In this document: positions 1 through 8,328 of the stretch, piece after piece
Layout of the letters: every line of letters begins with the position of its first letter
Position numbering within the stretch: position 1 is the stretch's first letter
Assembly: GCF_030817015.1 (NCBI RefSeq)
Contig: NZ_JAUSYS010000001.1
Coordinates: 1,922,001 to 1,986,000 of the forward strand
Direction of reading: 5' to 3'
DNA length: 64,000 bases
Source: Arthrobacter sp. V1I7
Lineage (GTDB): Bacteria; Actinomycetota; Actinomycetes; Actinomycetales; Micrococcaceae
The notes under the pieces: generated by a model
What the model saw: only the letters and a program-made list of their open reading frames with translations
Told to the model about the DNA's origin: nothing
Database searches by the model: none
Made by a program: the position numbers and the translations under genes

Positions 1-2
1 CG

Positions 3-644
3 GGGGAGTCGCTGGAGGACTGGCGCTATTCGCTGGAGACGGCGCTGTCCTACGGCCCGGACCACATCAGCGCCTACGCGCTGATCGTCGAGGAAGGCAC
101 CAAGCTCGCCGCCCAGATCCGCCGCGGGGAAGTGCCGGGGATCGACGACGACGATCACGCCGCCAAGTATGAACTCGCCGACCAGCTCATTTCGGCCGCC
201 GGCCTCGGCTGGTACGAAGTCAGTAACTGGGCCCGCACGCCTGAACAGGCCTGCCGCCACAACCTCGCGTACTGGCGGGGTGACGACTGGTGGGGGATCG
301 GCCCGGGGGCGCACTCACATGTGGGCGGCGTCCGCTGGTGGAACGTCAAGCACCCGACCGCCTACGCGAACCGGCTGGGTTCCGGGCTCTCACCGGCCGC
401 CGGGCGGGAAACCCTCGACTCGGAGACCCGCACCGTGGAGCGCGTCATGCTCGAAGCGCGGCTGAACACCGGGCTGGAGATCAACAGCCTGGGCGGTCCG
501 GGGGACACCGGCCGGCACTCGGTGGCGGGGCTGATTGCCGACGGCCTGGTGGAGCCGGCGGCGGCATTCAAGGGCCGGCTGGTGCTCACGCTCAAGGGCC
601 GGCTGCTCGCCGATGCCGTGGTCCGCAGGATCCTGCCGGACTGA
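3..644 (+). CDS. hemW: HemW-like radical SAM protein, C-terminal part (partial)
   Basis: The reading frame is open from the window edge, so the N-terminus with the radical-SAM CxxxCxxC cluster lies outside the window. The visible 213 residues carry the HemW/HemN-type core (SYGPDHISAYALIVEEGTKL, then YEVSNWARTPEQACRHNLAYW, here quoted in part, and the GIGPGAHSHV turn) and the C-terminal winged-helix-like region. The family is related to oxygen-independent coproporphyrinogen III oxidase, but HemW proteins are regarded as heme chaperones rather than HemN enzymes. In actinobacteria the gene usually precedes the hrcA-dnaJ operon, as it does here. Family assignment is firm; the exact role is inferred. 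Confidence 0.88.
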   Translation, partial: GESLEDWRYSLETALSYGPDHISAYALIVEEGTKLAAQIRRGEVPGIDDDDHAAKYELADQLISAAGLGWYEVSNWARTPEQACRHNLAYWRGDDWWGIGPGAHSHVGGVRWWNVKHPTAYANRLGSGLSPAAGRETLDSETRTVERVMLEARLNTGLEINSLGGPGDTGRHSVAGLIADGLVEPAAAFKGRLVLTLKGRLLADAVVRRILPD

Positions 645-735
645 CCGGGCCGGACTCAGCAGACCGGACTGACCAGACAGGGCCGCTGGAGGCCGGACCT
701 ACGCGCCGGACTGCGCCGCTGCGGCGCCCTGCGCG

Positions 736-1155
736 CTATTTGATCCAGCGCAGGTTGAAGTCGTAGCGGTGCGGCTGGCCGCGGTTGACGTGGATGCCCG
801 CCGCGACGGAAAAGCAGGTGACCGCAATCCAGATCACCGTGGCGAGGACCGCGAAGATGTTTCCCACCACGGGGACGAAGACCAGCAGGTTCGCGACCAC
901 GGCGGCGATCGTCGGCGGCAGCGTGAAGTTGAGGGCTTCTTTGGACTCCTGCGCCGTAAACGGGCCACGGTCCTTGAAGATCAGGTAGATCAGCAGTGAA
1001 GGTACGCAGCCGAGGATGCCGCCGAAGTGCGCGAGCGTGGCCCACTGCCGATCCTCGCTGGCCGTCAGCGGCAGCGCGTTGGCGGGAACGCCATGGTACG
1101 GGGGCTGGCCATGGCCGGCCTGGTTGCCCGTGTGTTCGCGTGCGTCATCTGCCAC
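736..1155 (-). CDS. DUF4870 small membrane protein
   Basis: A 139-residue protein begins at a GTG with an AAGGAC ribosome site 6 bases upstream; longer in-frame starts further upstream lack this and have proline/arginine-rich, non-protein-like sequence. The first 30 residues are polar and Gly/Pro rich. They are followed by a short hydrophobic helix (LGCVPSLLIYLIF) and two more membrane helices (AAVVANLLVFVPVVG, FAVLATVIWIAVTCFSVAAG). The motif KEALNFTL between helices and the C-terminal RYDFNLRWIK are typical of DUF4870 (Tic20-like) proteins. The molecular function is unknown. Confidence 0.8.
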   Translation of the reverse strand: MADDAREHTGNQAGHGQPPYHGVPANALPLTASEDRQWATLAHFGGILGCVPSLLIYLIFKDRGPFTAQESKEALNFTLPPTIAAVVANLLVFVPVVGNIFAVLATVIWIAVTCFSVAAGIHVNRGQPHRYDFNLRWIK

Positions 1156-1271
1156 GGTTTCGTCCTTCGGATTGCTGTGATGCGTCGTTGCCTGGAGCTG
1201 CGGGGCCGCGCCGGATGCGCAGCCGCCGATCCCAGAATACTTGCTCGGAGGCCGAATCAAGGATCGGGACC

Positions 1272-2120
1272 TCATGGAACCGTCAGGAAATCGATGACCT
1301 CTTCCACGCGGCCCAGCAGGGAGGCCTCCAGATCCGCGTAGCTGCGGACGGCGCCGAGGAGCTTCTGCCAGCCCAGGCCGATATCCTCCTTCGTGCTGTG
1401 CGGCCAGCCGAAGGCCGTCAGGATGCCGGTTTTCCAGTCCGTGTCGCGGGGGATCACCGGCCACTTCTCGATTCCCAGAACCGCGGGCCGGATGGCCTGC
1501 CAGACGTCCACGTACGGATGGCCGACGATCAGGACGTTCCCGGCCGCGCCGGGGGTCGCCATCACCGCGTCGGCGATCCGGGATTCCTTGGAATCGGGCA
1601 CCAGATGGTCCACGAGTACGCCGAGGCGGCGTCCGGGGCCAGGGTGGAACGCCGCGACGGCGGCGGAGAGGTCGTCAATGCCGTGCAGCGGCTCGACGAC
1701 GATGCCTTCCACCCGGAGATCGTCGCCCCAGACCTTTTCCACCAGCTCGGCGTCGTGCTTTCCCTCCACCCAGATGCGGCTGGCCTTGGCCACCTGGGCG
1801 CGCTGGCCGTCGACCCGGACCGATCCGGAGGCGGTGCGGCCTCCGGCCGGGGCCCGGGCCGGCCTTGGGGCCGGTGGCATCAGCCGGACCGGCTGGCCCT
1901 CCAGCAGGAAGCCGAAGCCGAGCCGGAAGGACCGCGACTTGCCGCGGCGGTCCTCCAGTGCCACCACATGCATCCCGCCGGACTTCTCGACCCGGGTGAC
2001 GGCGCCGACCCAGCCGGACTGGACCTCCTCAAGCACCATCCCGCGTTCCACCGGGACTTCGGGCAGCCGGGACTTGGCGGGGGCGGACAGGTCCTGCGGT
2101 CCCCAGTTCTGGTACGACAT
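1272..2120 (-). CDS. DUF3097 family protein
   Basis: A 282-residue soluble protein starting at ATG and opening with MSYQNWGPQDL, as in DUF3097 proteins, which occur almost only in actinobacteria. The N-terminal half has a small beta-barrel-like segment (GWVGAVTRVEKSGGMHVVAL). The C-terminal two thirds show a TOPRIM-like pattern: IWVEGKHDAELVEKVWGDDL, then GRRLGVLVDHLVPDSKES and VLIVGHPYVDVWQAI (quoted in part). That pattern suggests a nucleic-acid enzyme fold, but no activity is established. It is divergent from hrcA, with the CIRCE element in the shared 227-bp intergenic region. Confidence 0.82.
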   Translation of the reverse strand: MSYQNWGPQDLSAPAKSRLPEVPVERGMVLEEVQSGWVGAVTRVEKSGGMHVVALEDRRGKSRSFRLGFGFLLEGQPVRLMPPAPRPARAPAGGRTASGSVRVDGQRAQVAKASRIWVEGKHDAELVEKVWGDDLRVEGIVVEPLHGIDDLSAAVAAFHPGPGRRLGVLVDHLVPDSKESRIADAVMATPGAAGNVLIVGHPYVDVWQAIRPAVLGIEKWPVIPRDTDWKTGILTAFGWPHSTKEDIGLGWQKLLGAVRSYADLEASLLGRVEEVIDFLTVP

Positions 2121-2240
2121 CTGTTACACACTGCCTTGCGCTTGGAGTGACACGGCGGGCTGTGCCCGAAAACACCCGCCCCGGGAACAACGCCTGGAGC
2201 GAATCCAATGCTAACAACGCGGCGACTCATATTAGACTGG

Positions 2241-2267
2241 TTAGCACTTAGGCATGTCGAGTGCTAA
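2241..2267 (+). promoter_or_regulatory. CIRCE operator (HrcA binding site)
   Basis: The 27-bp inverted repeat TTAGCACTT-N9-GAGTGCTAA matches the CIRCE consensus TTAGCACTC-N9-GAGTGCTAA with one mismatch in the left arm. It ends 80 bp before the hrcA start. This is the classical HrcA repressor target, so hrcA and the downstream dnaJ should be derepressed on heat shock. It could also affect the divergent DUF3097 gene. Confidence 0.95.
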
Positions 2268-2347
2268 CCCTGCTCTCTGCGGACCGCCAGCCAGGCGCGG
2301 CCGGACCGGGCGGCACCGTATGCGGGAAAGCCGATTGGAGGTGGAGC

Positions 2348-3361
2348 GTGAGCGAACCACGCAAACTGGAAGTGCTGCGCGCCATCGTGGAGGACTACGT
2401 CCATTCCCGCGAACCCGTTGGCTCCAAAGCCCTCGTGGAACGGCACCACCTCGGCGTGTCCAGCGCCACCATCCGCAATGACATGGCAGCGCTGGAAGAC
2501 GAAGGCCTCATCACGGCCCCGCACACGAGCGCCGGACGGATTCCCACGGACAAGGGCTACCGGCTCTTCGTGGACCAGATTTCCGCCGTCAAACCCCTCT
2601 CTCCGGCGGAACGCCGGGCCATCCAGGCCCTGCTGGAAGGTTCCGACGACCTGGACGACGTCCTGGACCGGACCGTGCGGCTCCTTGCGCAGCTGACCAA
2701 CCAGGTCGCCGTCGTGCAGTATCCGCATCTGAGCCGCGCCAAGGTCCGGCATGTCGAATTCGTCCTGCTGGCACCACGGAAGGTGCTGGTGGTCCTGATT
2801 GCGGACACCGGCAAGGTGGAGCAGCGGGTGATCGACGTCGGCCAGGACCTTCCGGACGAGGCCGTCGCGGAACTCCGGACGCGGTTCCTGGCCAGCCTGT
2901 CCGGGACGTCGCTGAACCTGCTGCCGCAGTCACTGCAGTCCGTGATCGCCAGCTGCCCGCCGGCACGGCGCACCGCGGCCCAGGCGCTGGCCCGGGGTCT
3001 CGAAGCAGTGGCCACGAGCAGCCGCGAAGAGCGGATCGTCATGGCCGGCACGGCAAACCTGGCCCGCTCCAACGTGGACTTTCCGCTGAGCATCGGCCCG
3101 GTGCTGGAAGCCCTCGAAGAGCAAGTGGTGATGCTCCGCCTGCTCAGCGACATGGCGGCGGATCCCCGCAGGGTGACCGTCAGCATCGGCCGGGAGAACC
3201 CCTACGACGGGCTCGCCGAGGCCTCGGTGGTGGCCACCGGCTACGGCCCGGACGCCACCGCGAAGGTCGGCGTGCTGGGTCCGACCCGGATGGACTATCC
3301 GACCACGATGGCCGCCGTCCGTGCGGTGGCCCGCTACCTTTCCCGGATCCTCGGGCCCTGA
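2348..3361 (+). CDS. hrcA: Heat-inducible transcription repressor HrcA
   Basis: The protein has 337 residues, the usual HrcA length. The GTG start is chosen because GGAGGTGG lies just upstream and translation gives VSEPRKLEVLRAIVEDYV, the normal HrcA N-terminus. Residues 1-70 form the winged helix (EPVGSKAL, VSSATIRNDMAALED, then PHTSAGRIPTDKGYR at about 58-72). The rest is the GAF-like dimerisation domain ending in TMAAVRAVARYLS. HrcA represses chaperone genes through CIRCE and is kept active by GroE. A CIRCE element lies immediately upstream, so it represses itself and dnaJ, 85 bp downstream. Confidence 0.97.
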   Translation: MSEPRKLEVLRAIVEDYVHSREPVGSKALVERHHLGVSSATIRNDMAALEDEGLITAPHTSAGRIPTDKGYRLFVDQISAVKPLSPAERRAIQALLEGSDDLDDVLDRTVRLLAQLTNQVAVVQYPHLSRAKVRHVEFVLLAPRKVLVVLIADTGKVEQRVIDVGQDLPDEAVAELRTRFLASLSGTSLNLLPQSLQSVIASCPPARRTAAQALARGLEAVATSSREERIVMAGTANLARSNVDFPLSIGPVLEALEEQVVMLRLLSDMAADPRRVTVSIGRENPYDGLAEASVVATGYGPDATAKVGVLGPTRMDYPTTMAAVRAVARYLSRILGP

Positions 3362-3446
3362 CCGTCCACGCAGCAGGCCGACGTGCCGCTGTTGACCAGA
3401 CTTCTTGCCCCCAAACAGGCAGTACAACCAGGAAGAGATACGAACT

Positions 3447-4574
3447 TTGAGCAGCCACTACGACGTTCTTGGAGTCTCCCGCGAAGCAACCGGGGAAGAG
3501 ATCAAGAAGGCTTACCGCAAGCTTGCGCGGACCCTGCACCCCGATGTGAACCCGGGCGACGACGCTTCAGACCGTTTCAAGGCCGTCACCCACGCCTATG
3601 AGGTCCTCTCCGATCCGCAGAAACGCCGGGTCTACGACACCACCGGCAACGAGAACGGCACCGATAACGGCTTCGGCGGCGGCAGCTACGCCGGCCAGGG
3701 CTTCGCCTTCCAGGACATCTTCGACACCTTCTTCGGCGCCGGCGGCCAGGCCGGTCCCTCCTCCCGGGTGCGCCGCGGGCAGGATGCGCTGATCAGCGTC
3801 CGGATCGAGCTCCGCGACGCGGTGTTCGGCGTGAACAAGAAGCTCGAAGTGGACACCGCCGTCACGTGCCCCACCTGTGCGGGCTCCTGCTGCCGGTCAG
3901 GCACCCACCCGGTGCGCTGCGACATCTGCGGCGGCAGCGGCCAGGTCCAACGTGCCGTCCGGTCCATCCTGGGCCAGGTCATGACGACCGCACCCTGCGG
4001 CAGTTGCGAAGGCTTCGGCACCGTCATCAAGGATCCCTGCAACGAGTGCGCCGGCCAGGGCCGGATCCGCAGCCGCCGGACCCTCACCGTGAAGGTCCCG
4101 GCCGGCGTCGCCACCGGCACCCGCATCCAGCTCTCCGGGCAGGGCGAGGCGGGCCCCGCCGGCGGCCCCGCCGGCGACCTCTACGTGGAGATCAGGGTCA
4201 ACAACGACGCCAGCTACGTGCGCGACGGCGACGACCTGCACGCGAGCCTGAACATTCCGATGACGGCCGCCGCGCTCGGCACCGAACTGACCCTCGACAC
4301 CTTCGACGGCCAGCAGGAAATCGACGTGAAGGCCGGCACCCAGTCCGGCGAGGTCATCACCCTGCGCGGACTCGGCGTCACCCACCTGCGCGGTTACGGC
4401 CGCGGCGATCTCAAGGTCCACCTTCAGGTCGAAACCCCGGCGAGGCTCGACGCCGCCCAGGAGGACCTGCTCCGGCAGTTGGCGAAACTGCGCGGCGAAC
4501 AGTTCACCGAAGGAAAGCTCGCTGCGGGCGGCGGAGTCTTCGCCAAGCTCCGGGACCGGCTCGGTAACCTGTAG
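3447..4574 (+). CDS. dnaJ: Chaperone protein DnaJ (Hsp40)
   Basis: The protein has 375 residues from a TTG start with GGAAGAG upstream; this start yields SSHYDVLGVSREA, the normal J-domain beginning. The J domain has HPD at residues 31-33, followed by a Gly/Phe linker. The zinc region (about 141-206) has four cysteine repeats: CPTCAGSC, CDICGGSG, CGSCEGFG and CNECAGQG. The first repeat ends in Cys instead of the usual Gly. The C-terminal substrate-binding domain follows. DnaJ delivers unfolded protein to DnaK and stimulates its ATPase. Pairing with hrcA is typical of the actinobacterial DnaJ2 type. Confidence 0.96.
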   Translation: MSSHYDVLGVSREATGEEIKKAYRKLARTLHPDVNPGDDASDRFKAVTHAYEVLSDPQKRRVYDTTGNENGTDNGFGGGSYAGQGFAFQDIFDTFFGAGGQAGPSSRVRRGQDALISVRIELRDAVFGVNKKLEVDTAVTCPTCAGSCCRSGTHPVRCDICGGSGQVQRAVRSILGQVMTTAPCGSCEGFGTVIKDPCNECAGQGRIRSRRTLTVKVPAGVATGTRIQLSGQGEAGPAGGPAGDLYVEIRVNNDASYVRDGDDLHASLNIPMTAAALGTELTLDTFDGQQEIDVKAGTQSGEVITLRGLGVTHLRGYGRGDLKVHLQVETPARLDAAQEDLLRQLAKLRGEQFTEGKLAAGGGVFAKLRDRLGNL

Positions 4575-4576
4575 CG

Positions 4577-5374
4577 GTGAGCAACCCGGTCTTCTTCACC
4601 GCCCCGGGAACCCTGGACCAGCAGGTCCCCGGTTCCCTCTTTGTCCTGGACGGCCCTGAGGCCCGCCACGCGGTCACGGTAAAGCGCCTCGCCGTGGGTG
4701 AAACGGTGGATATCGCAGACGGCGCCGGCAAGCGGCTCACGGGATCCGTGGCCGCCGTCGCGTCCGGCGAGCTGACGGTGGAGTGCGCCCGGCTGAACGC
4801 GGAACCGCGGCCGGACATCCGGCTGGTGCTGGTGCAGGCCCTCGCGAAGGGCAACCGGGACGAACAGGCGGCCGAAACCGCCACCGAACTGGGGATCGAC
4901 GCCGTCGTCCCGTGGCAGGCGGAACGCTCCATCGTCCGCTGGAAGGCCGAACGGGCGGCGAAGGCCCATGCCAAGTGGCAATCAGTGGTCACGGCAGCCG
5001 CCAAGCAGGCACGCCGCGCCTGGATCCCGGAGGTCCGCCCGGCCGTCGACGGCGCCGGGCTGCAGGCGGCTGTCGCCGCAGCAGGTCTGGCCGTCATCCT
5101 GCACGAGGATGCCGTGCGTCCGCTGCGGCAGGTGCTGGAGTCCTGGCGGGCAGCAGCCGGCACAAACACCGATGCGGGGTCCGCCGGCGCGCCGGAGGCC
5201 GCCCGGGAGGTGCTGCTGATCGTCGGCCCGGAAGGCGGCATCAGCCCCCGTGAGGTGACGAGACTGTGCGACGCCGGTGCCGTCACCGCGCTGCTCGGGC
5301 ATCACGTGCTGCGCTCGTCCACCGCCGGCCCGGCCGCAACCGTGCTGGCAAGCGACATCCTGGGCCGCTGGTAG
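4577..5374 (+). CDS. rsmE: 16S rRNA (uracil(1498)-N(3))-methyltransferase RsmE
   Basis: The GTG start lies 2 bp after the dnaJ stop and gives a 265-residue SPOUT methyltransferase. The N-terminal PUA-like domain (GPEARHAVTVKRLAVGE) is followed by the trefoil-knot SAM-binding domain with VGPEGGISPREV near residues 216-227 and LRSSTAGPAATVLASDIL at the C-terminus. It methylates N3 of U1498 in 16S rRNA. An alanine/proline-rich insert near residues 195-212 is not part of the usual core. Coupling behind hrcA-dnaJ is common in actinobacteria. Confidence 0.95.
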   Translation: MSNPVFFTAPGTLDQQVPGSLFVLDGPEARHAVTVKRLAVGETVDIADGAGKRLTGSVAAVASGELTVECARLNAEPRPDIRLVLVQALAKGNRDEQAAETATELGIDAVVPWQAERSIVRWKAERAAKAHAKWQSVVTAAAKQARRAWIPEVRPAVDGAGLQAAVAAAGLAVILHEDAVRPLRQVLESWRAAAGTNTDAGSAGAPEAAREVLLIVGPEGGISPREVTRLCDAGAVTALLGHHVLRSSTAGPAATVLASDILGRW

Positions 5375-5395
5375 CGGCGCTCCCGCGGGCGCCGC
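5374..5395. terminator. Short GC-rich hairpin between rsmE and the convergent lipoprotein gene
   Basis: GCGGCGC (5374-5380) pairs with GCGCCGC (5389-5395) around an 8-base loop, beginning at the last base of the rsmE stop codon. There is no T tract. It is placed where a terminator would be expected, but the stem is only 7 bp in GC-rich DNA. Confidence 0.35.
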
Positions 5396-5434
5396 GCGCC
5401 GCAGCTTGACGCCCCGGATAACGGCCGCTGGTCG

Positions 5435-6346
5435 CTACCTGACCGTGAAGCCGCGGGTGTCGACGTTGAGGTCCTGGGACGGGTTGCCGTCCTGAAGCTG
5501 GGACACCCTCACCTCGTAGTTCCCCGGACCCAGGTTCACCGGGAGGGTGAACAGCCCGGACTGGGTTGCATCGGTGGACGCGGTCACGGTCCCGTTCAGG
5601 TAGCTCGTCTTGACGGTTCCGTCGATCCGCAAGATCTCCCAGCGGAGCTGCCCGCCCGGGACGGTGCTCCTGCCGCTGATCTTGACCGCGCCGTCCTCCA
5701 GCGAGGTGGCTTCCTGGGGGTCGATGATCCAGACCGGGGCAACCATGCCGGAGCTGCGGGAGGTCGGCGATCCGAGGCGGACATGGTTGAACGCGACATA
5801 GTCCGTATGACCGTCGACGAGCACCACGACCTGGATCTGCTGCCCGGCGTCGATCAGCCCAGCGCTGGCACCGGCTGCTGTTGCGGTGTACACGAGCTGC
5901 TGGACCGCGCGTTCGGCCATCGCCGCGTCCACGTTGCTGTTGAAGGCGTCATCCGAAAGGTCCACGGTGATGACGTTCTTGCCGGAGATGGAGGTGGCGA
6001 TCTTCTTGGGATTCTGCCAGGGGGTGAAGAAGTCCGGATCGAGCGGCTTCTCGGACATCATGACCCGGAGCGCGCGGGTGACGGGGTTGTCCTGCTCCGG
6101 AACGTCCCGGAACTCGCGGTAGAGGAACATGCTGTCATTGCTCCGGCCGATCCAGTACACGGGAGCCTTGTTGGAGGCCTGGGTGGTTTCCAGCGGAGCG
6201 CTCGTCGTCGGCGCTCCGGGCGCGGCCGGACCCGACTGGAACTGGGAGGGGGTATTCGCAGTGGTGACGCCGGGCTGGGGAGTGGCGACGCAGCCGGACA
6301 GGAGAAACGCCGCGGGCAGCACCAGCAGCAGCGCGCCCGGACGCAT
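5435..6346 (-). CDS. GerMN/Gmad2 domain lipoprotein
   Basis: From ATG at 6346 this is a 303-residue lipoprotein with a short lipobox signal (MRPGALLLVLPAAFLLSGC). After a Pro/Thr-rich linker there is a GerMN domain (YWIGRSNDSMFLYREF through AVQQLVYTATAA). A C-terminal Gmad2 immunoglobulin-like domain follows (VWIIDPQEATSL, VKISGRSTVPGGQLRWEI, FTLPVNLGPGNYEVRV). GerMN domains occur in spore-germination proteins and in lipoproteins of non-sporulating actinobacteria, where the role is unclear. The start is uncertain: an in-frame GTG at 6448 would add 34 Arg-rich residues, and a strong GAAGGAAGGAAG purine run lies between the two. Confidence 0.82.
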   Translation of the reverse strand: MRPGALLLVLPAAFLLSGCVATPQPGVTTANTPSQFQSGPAAPGAPTTSAPLETTQASNKAPVYWIGRSNDSMFLYREFRDVPEQDNPVTRALRVMMSEKPLDPDFFTPWQNPKKIATSISGKNVITVDLSDDAFNSNVDAAMAERAVQQLVYTATAAGASAGLIDAGQQIQVVVLVDGHTDYVAFNHVRLGSPTSRSSGMVAPVWIIDPQEATSLEDGAVKISGRSTVPGGQLRWEILRIDGTVKTSYLNGTVTASTDATQSGLFTLPVNLGPGNYEVRVSQLQDGNPSQDLNVDTRGFTVR

Positions 6347-6582
6347 GCGCCGCCCGCCGGCTGGCTTCGAACTGGTTCCACGCTGCCTGATGGCTGCTTC
6401 CTTCCTTCGCCCTGACCGAAATGACCAGCCCCCGCCATGGTCAGCCACCCCGCCGGGATTACTCCCGCCGGGCGGCCGATTCCCAGCATGGCATACGGTC
6501 CCCGCGCAGCATGGCGGTTTGGGGCCGGCCAGCGGAACTGCAACGGGAACGATATGAGGCCGATACGAAGTTGATATCTAAG

Positions 6583-6622
6583 GCCGGGAAATGCGGCCCG
6601 CCGGTGGCCGGCATTTCCCGGC
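6583..6622. repeat. Perfect 12-bp inverted repeat upstream of phoH
   Basis: GCCGGGAAATGC (6583-6594) and GCATTTCCCGGC (6611-6622) are exact reverse complements separated by 16 bp. They lie in the 423-bp gap between the divergent lipoprotein and phoH genes. It could be an operator, or a hairpin in a long phoH 5' UTR. No gene was recognised in the rest of this gap. Confidence 0.6.
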
Positions 6623-6769
6623 GCTGCCGTCGCATGGGCCGCCCGGCGCTGGCGTAAGATGGAAGGACCCGCTGAACCCGGGACCGGAAGGCGAGCACCG
6701 CCGTCGGGCCGGATCAGGGGGACAGACCATTCCCGACTGGAGGGGACCAGAGGCCCGCGGGCCGACACC

Positions 6770-7858
6770 ATGACTGAAGCAGCGAACAGTAAAGCCCGGA
6801 TCGGCGCCGGAGAGCGCCCCGCAGGCGAATTCCCACACTCCCTCCCCGGGTTGCGGACGGAGGTGGTCCTGTTCGACAACTCCGACCAGATGGTCCAGTC
6901 CCTCGGCAGTCATGACGAAGCCCTGCGTTACATTGAGACCCAGTTCCCGGCCGTGGACTTCCATGTCCGCGGCAATGAGCTCTCGATCAGCGGGCCGTCC
7001 GCCGATGTCCCCCGGATCATGCGGCTGCTCAACGAAGTGCGCGGCCTCGTCTCCCGGGGTACGGTCATCACCCCCGCCGTGCTGCAGCAGCTCGTGTCCC
7101 TGCTCCGGAGCCAGTCGCTGCAGAACCCGGTGGATGTGCTCACCCACAACATCCTTTCCAGCCGCGGAAAGACCATCCGGCCGAAGACGCTGAACCAGAA
7201 GAACTACGTGGACGCCATTGACGCCAACACCGTGATCTTCGGGATCGGGCCTGCCGGCACCGGCAAGACGTACCTGGCCATGGCCAAGGCCGTCCAGGCG
7301 CTGCAGCAGAAGGAAGTCACCCGCATCATCCTGACGCGCCCTGCCGTCGAAGCGGGGGAGCGGCTCGGATTCCTGCCCGGCACCCTCAGCGACAAGATCG
7401 ACCCGTACCTGCGCCCGCTCTACGATGCCCTGCACGACATGATGGACCCCGAGTCCATTCCGCGCCTGATGGCCGCCGGCACCATTGAAGTCGCGCCCCT
7501 GGCCTACATGCGCGGCCGGACCCTCAACGACGCCTTCATCATTCTGGACGAGGCCCAGAACACCACGCCCGAACAGATGAAGATGTTCCTCACGCGGCTC
7601 GGCTTCGGCTCCAAAATGGTGGTCACCGGTGATATCACCCAGGTGGACCTGCCGTTCGGGACACGTTCGGGGCTGCGGATCGTGGAAGAGATTCTGCAGG
7701 GCATCGAGGACGTCAACTTCACCATCCTGGACTCGTCCGACGTCGTCCGCCACCGCCTGGTGGGAGACATCGTCAATGCCTACAGCATCTGGGACGACAT
7801 CCAGAGAAACCGGGTCAAGCACTCGGTCACCCGGGAAAAGCGGGGCGAGAACCCATGA
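6770..7858 (+). CDS. PhoH family ATPase
   Basis: A 362-residue PhoH protein starting at ATG (MTEAANSKARIG); an earlier in-frame ATG at 6659 would add low-complexity sequence. The N-terminal segment (FDNSDQMVQSLGSHDEALRY) is the KH-like region of PhoH/PhoL proteins. The P-loop core follows, with Walker A GPAGTGKT at about 160-167 and Walker B FIILDEAQNT near 256-265. PhoL-type proteins are predicted RNA-linked ATPases, usually encoded with ybeY, corC and era as here. It shares ATGA with ybeY, so the two are probably translationally coupled. Confidence 0.93.
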   Translation: MTEAANSKARIGAGERPAGEFPHSLPGLRTEVVLFDNSDQMVQSLGSHDEALRYIETQFPAVDFHVRGNELSISGPSADVPRIMRLLNEVRGLVSRGTVITPAVLQQLVSLLRSQSLQNPVDVLTHNILSSRGKTIRPKTLNQKNYVDAIDANTVIFGIGPAGTGKTYLAMAKAVQALQQKEVTRIILTRPAVEAGERLGFLPGTLSDKIDPYLRPLYDALHDMMDPESIPRLMAAGTIEVAPLAYMRGRTLNDAFIILDEAQNTTPEQMKMFLTRLGFGSKMVVTGDITQVDLPFGTRSGLRIVEEILQGIEDVNFTILDSSDVVRHRLVGDIVNAYSIWDDIQRNRVKHSVTREKRGENP

Positions 7859-8328
7859 GCATCGAGGTCAACAACGAATCCGGCGTGGCGGTCGACGAAT
7901 CCCAGCTGGTCTCGCTCGCCAGGTTCATTTTCGAACGCCTCTTCATCCACCCGCAGGCGGAGCTGTCCATCCTGCTGGTGGATGAGCCCGCCATGGAGAA
8001 GCTGCACATCGAGCTGATGGATGAACCCGGTTCCACCGACGTACTGTCCGTCCCGATGGACGAACTGACGCCGGGCACACCGGACAAGCCGACGCCAGAG
8101 GGCATGCTTGGCGACATTGCCATCTGCCCGCAGGTAGCAGAGGTCCAGGCGAAGAACGCCGGCCACTCGACCCAGGACGAGATGCTGCTGCTCACCACGC
8201 ACGGCATCCTGCACCTGCTCGGATTCGACCATGCCGAACCGGAAGAGAAGGAAGAAATGTTCGGCCTCCAGCGCGAGCTGCTGTCCGCCTTCACCGGCAA
8301 GGACGCCCCGTCCGAGACGATTCAGTGA
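7855..8328 (+). CDS. ybeY: Endoribonuclease / rRNA maturation factor YbeY
   Basis: A 157-residue protein whose ATG overlaps the phoH stop by 4 bp. The metal-binding signature HGILHLLGFDH (H3xH5xH) is at residues 116-126, and the preceding MDEPGSTDVLSVPMDE is the conserved loop. YbeY is a zinc-dependent single-strand endoribonuclease acting in 16S rRNA 3'-end maturation and 70S quality control. Length, motif and operon position are all as expected. Confidence 0.96.
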   Translation: MSIEVNNESGVAVDESQLVSLARFIFERLFIHPQAELSILLVDEPAMEKLHIELMDEPGSTDVLSVPMDELTPGTPDKPTPEGMLGDIAICPQVAEVQAKNAGHSTQDEMLLLTTHGILHLLGFDHAEPEEKEEMFGLQRELLSAFTGKDAPSETIQ

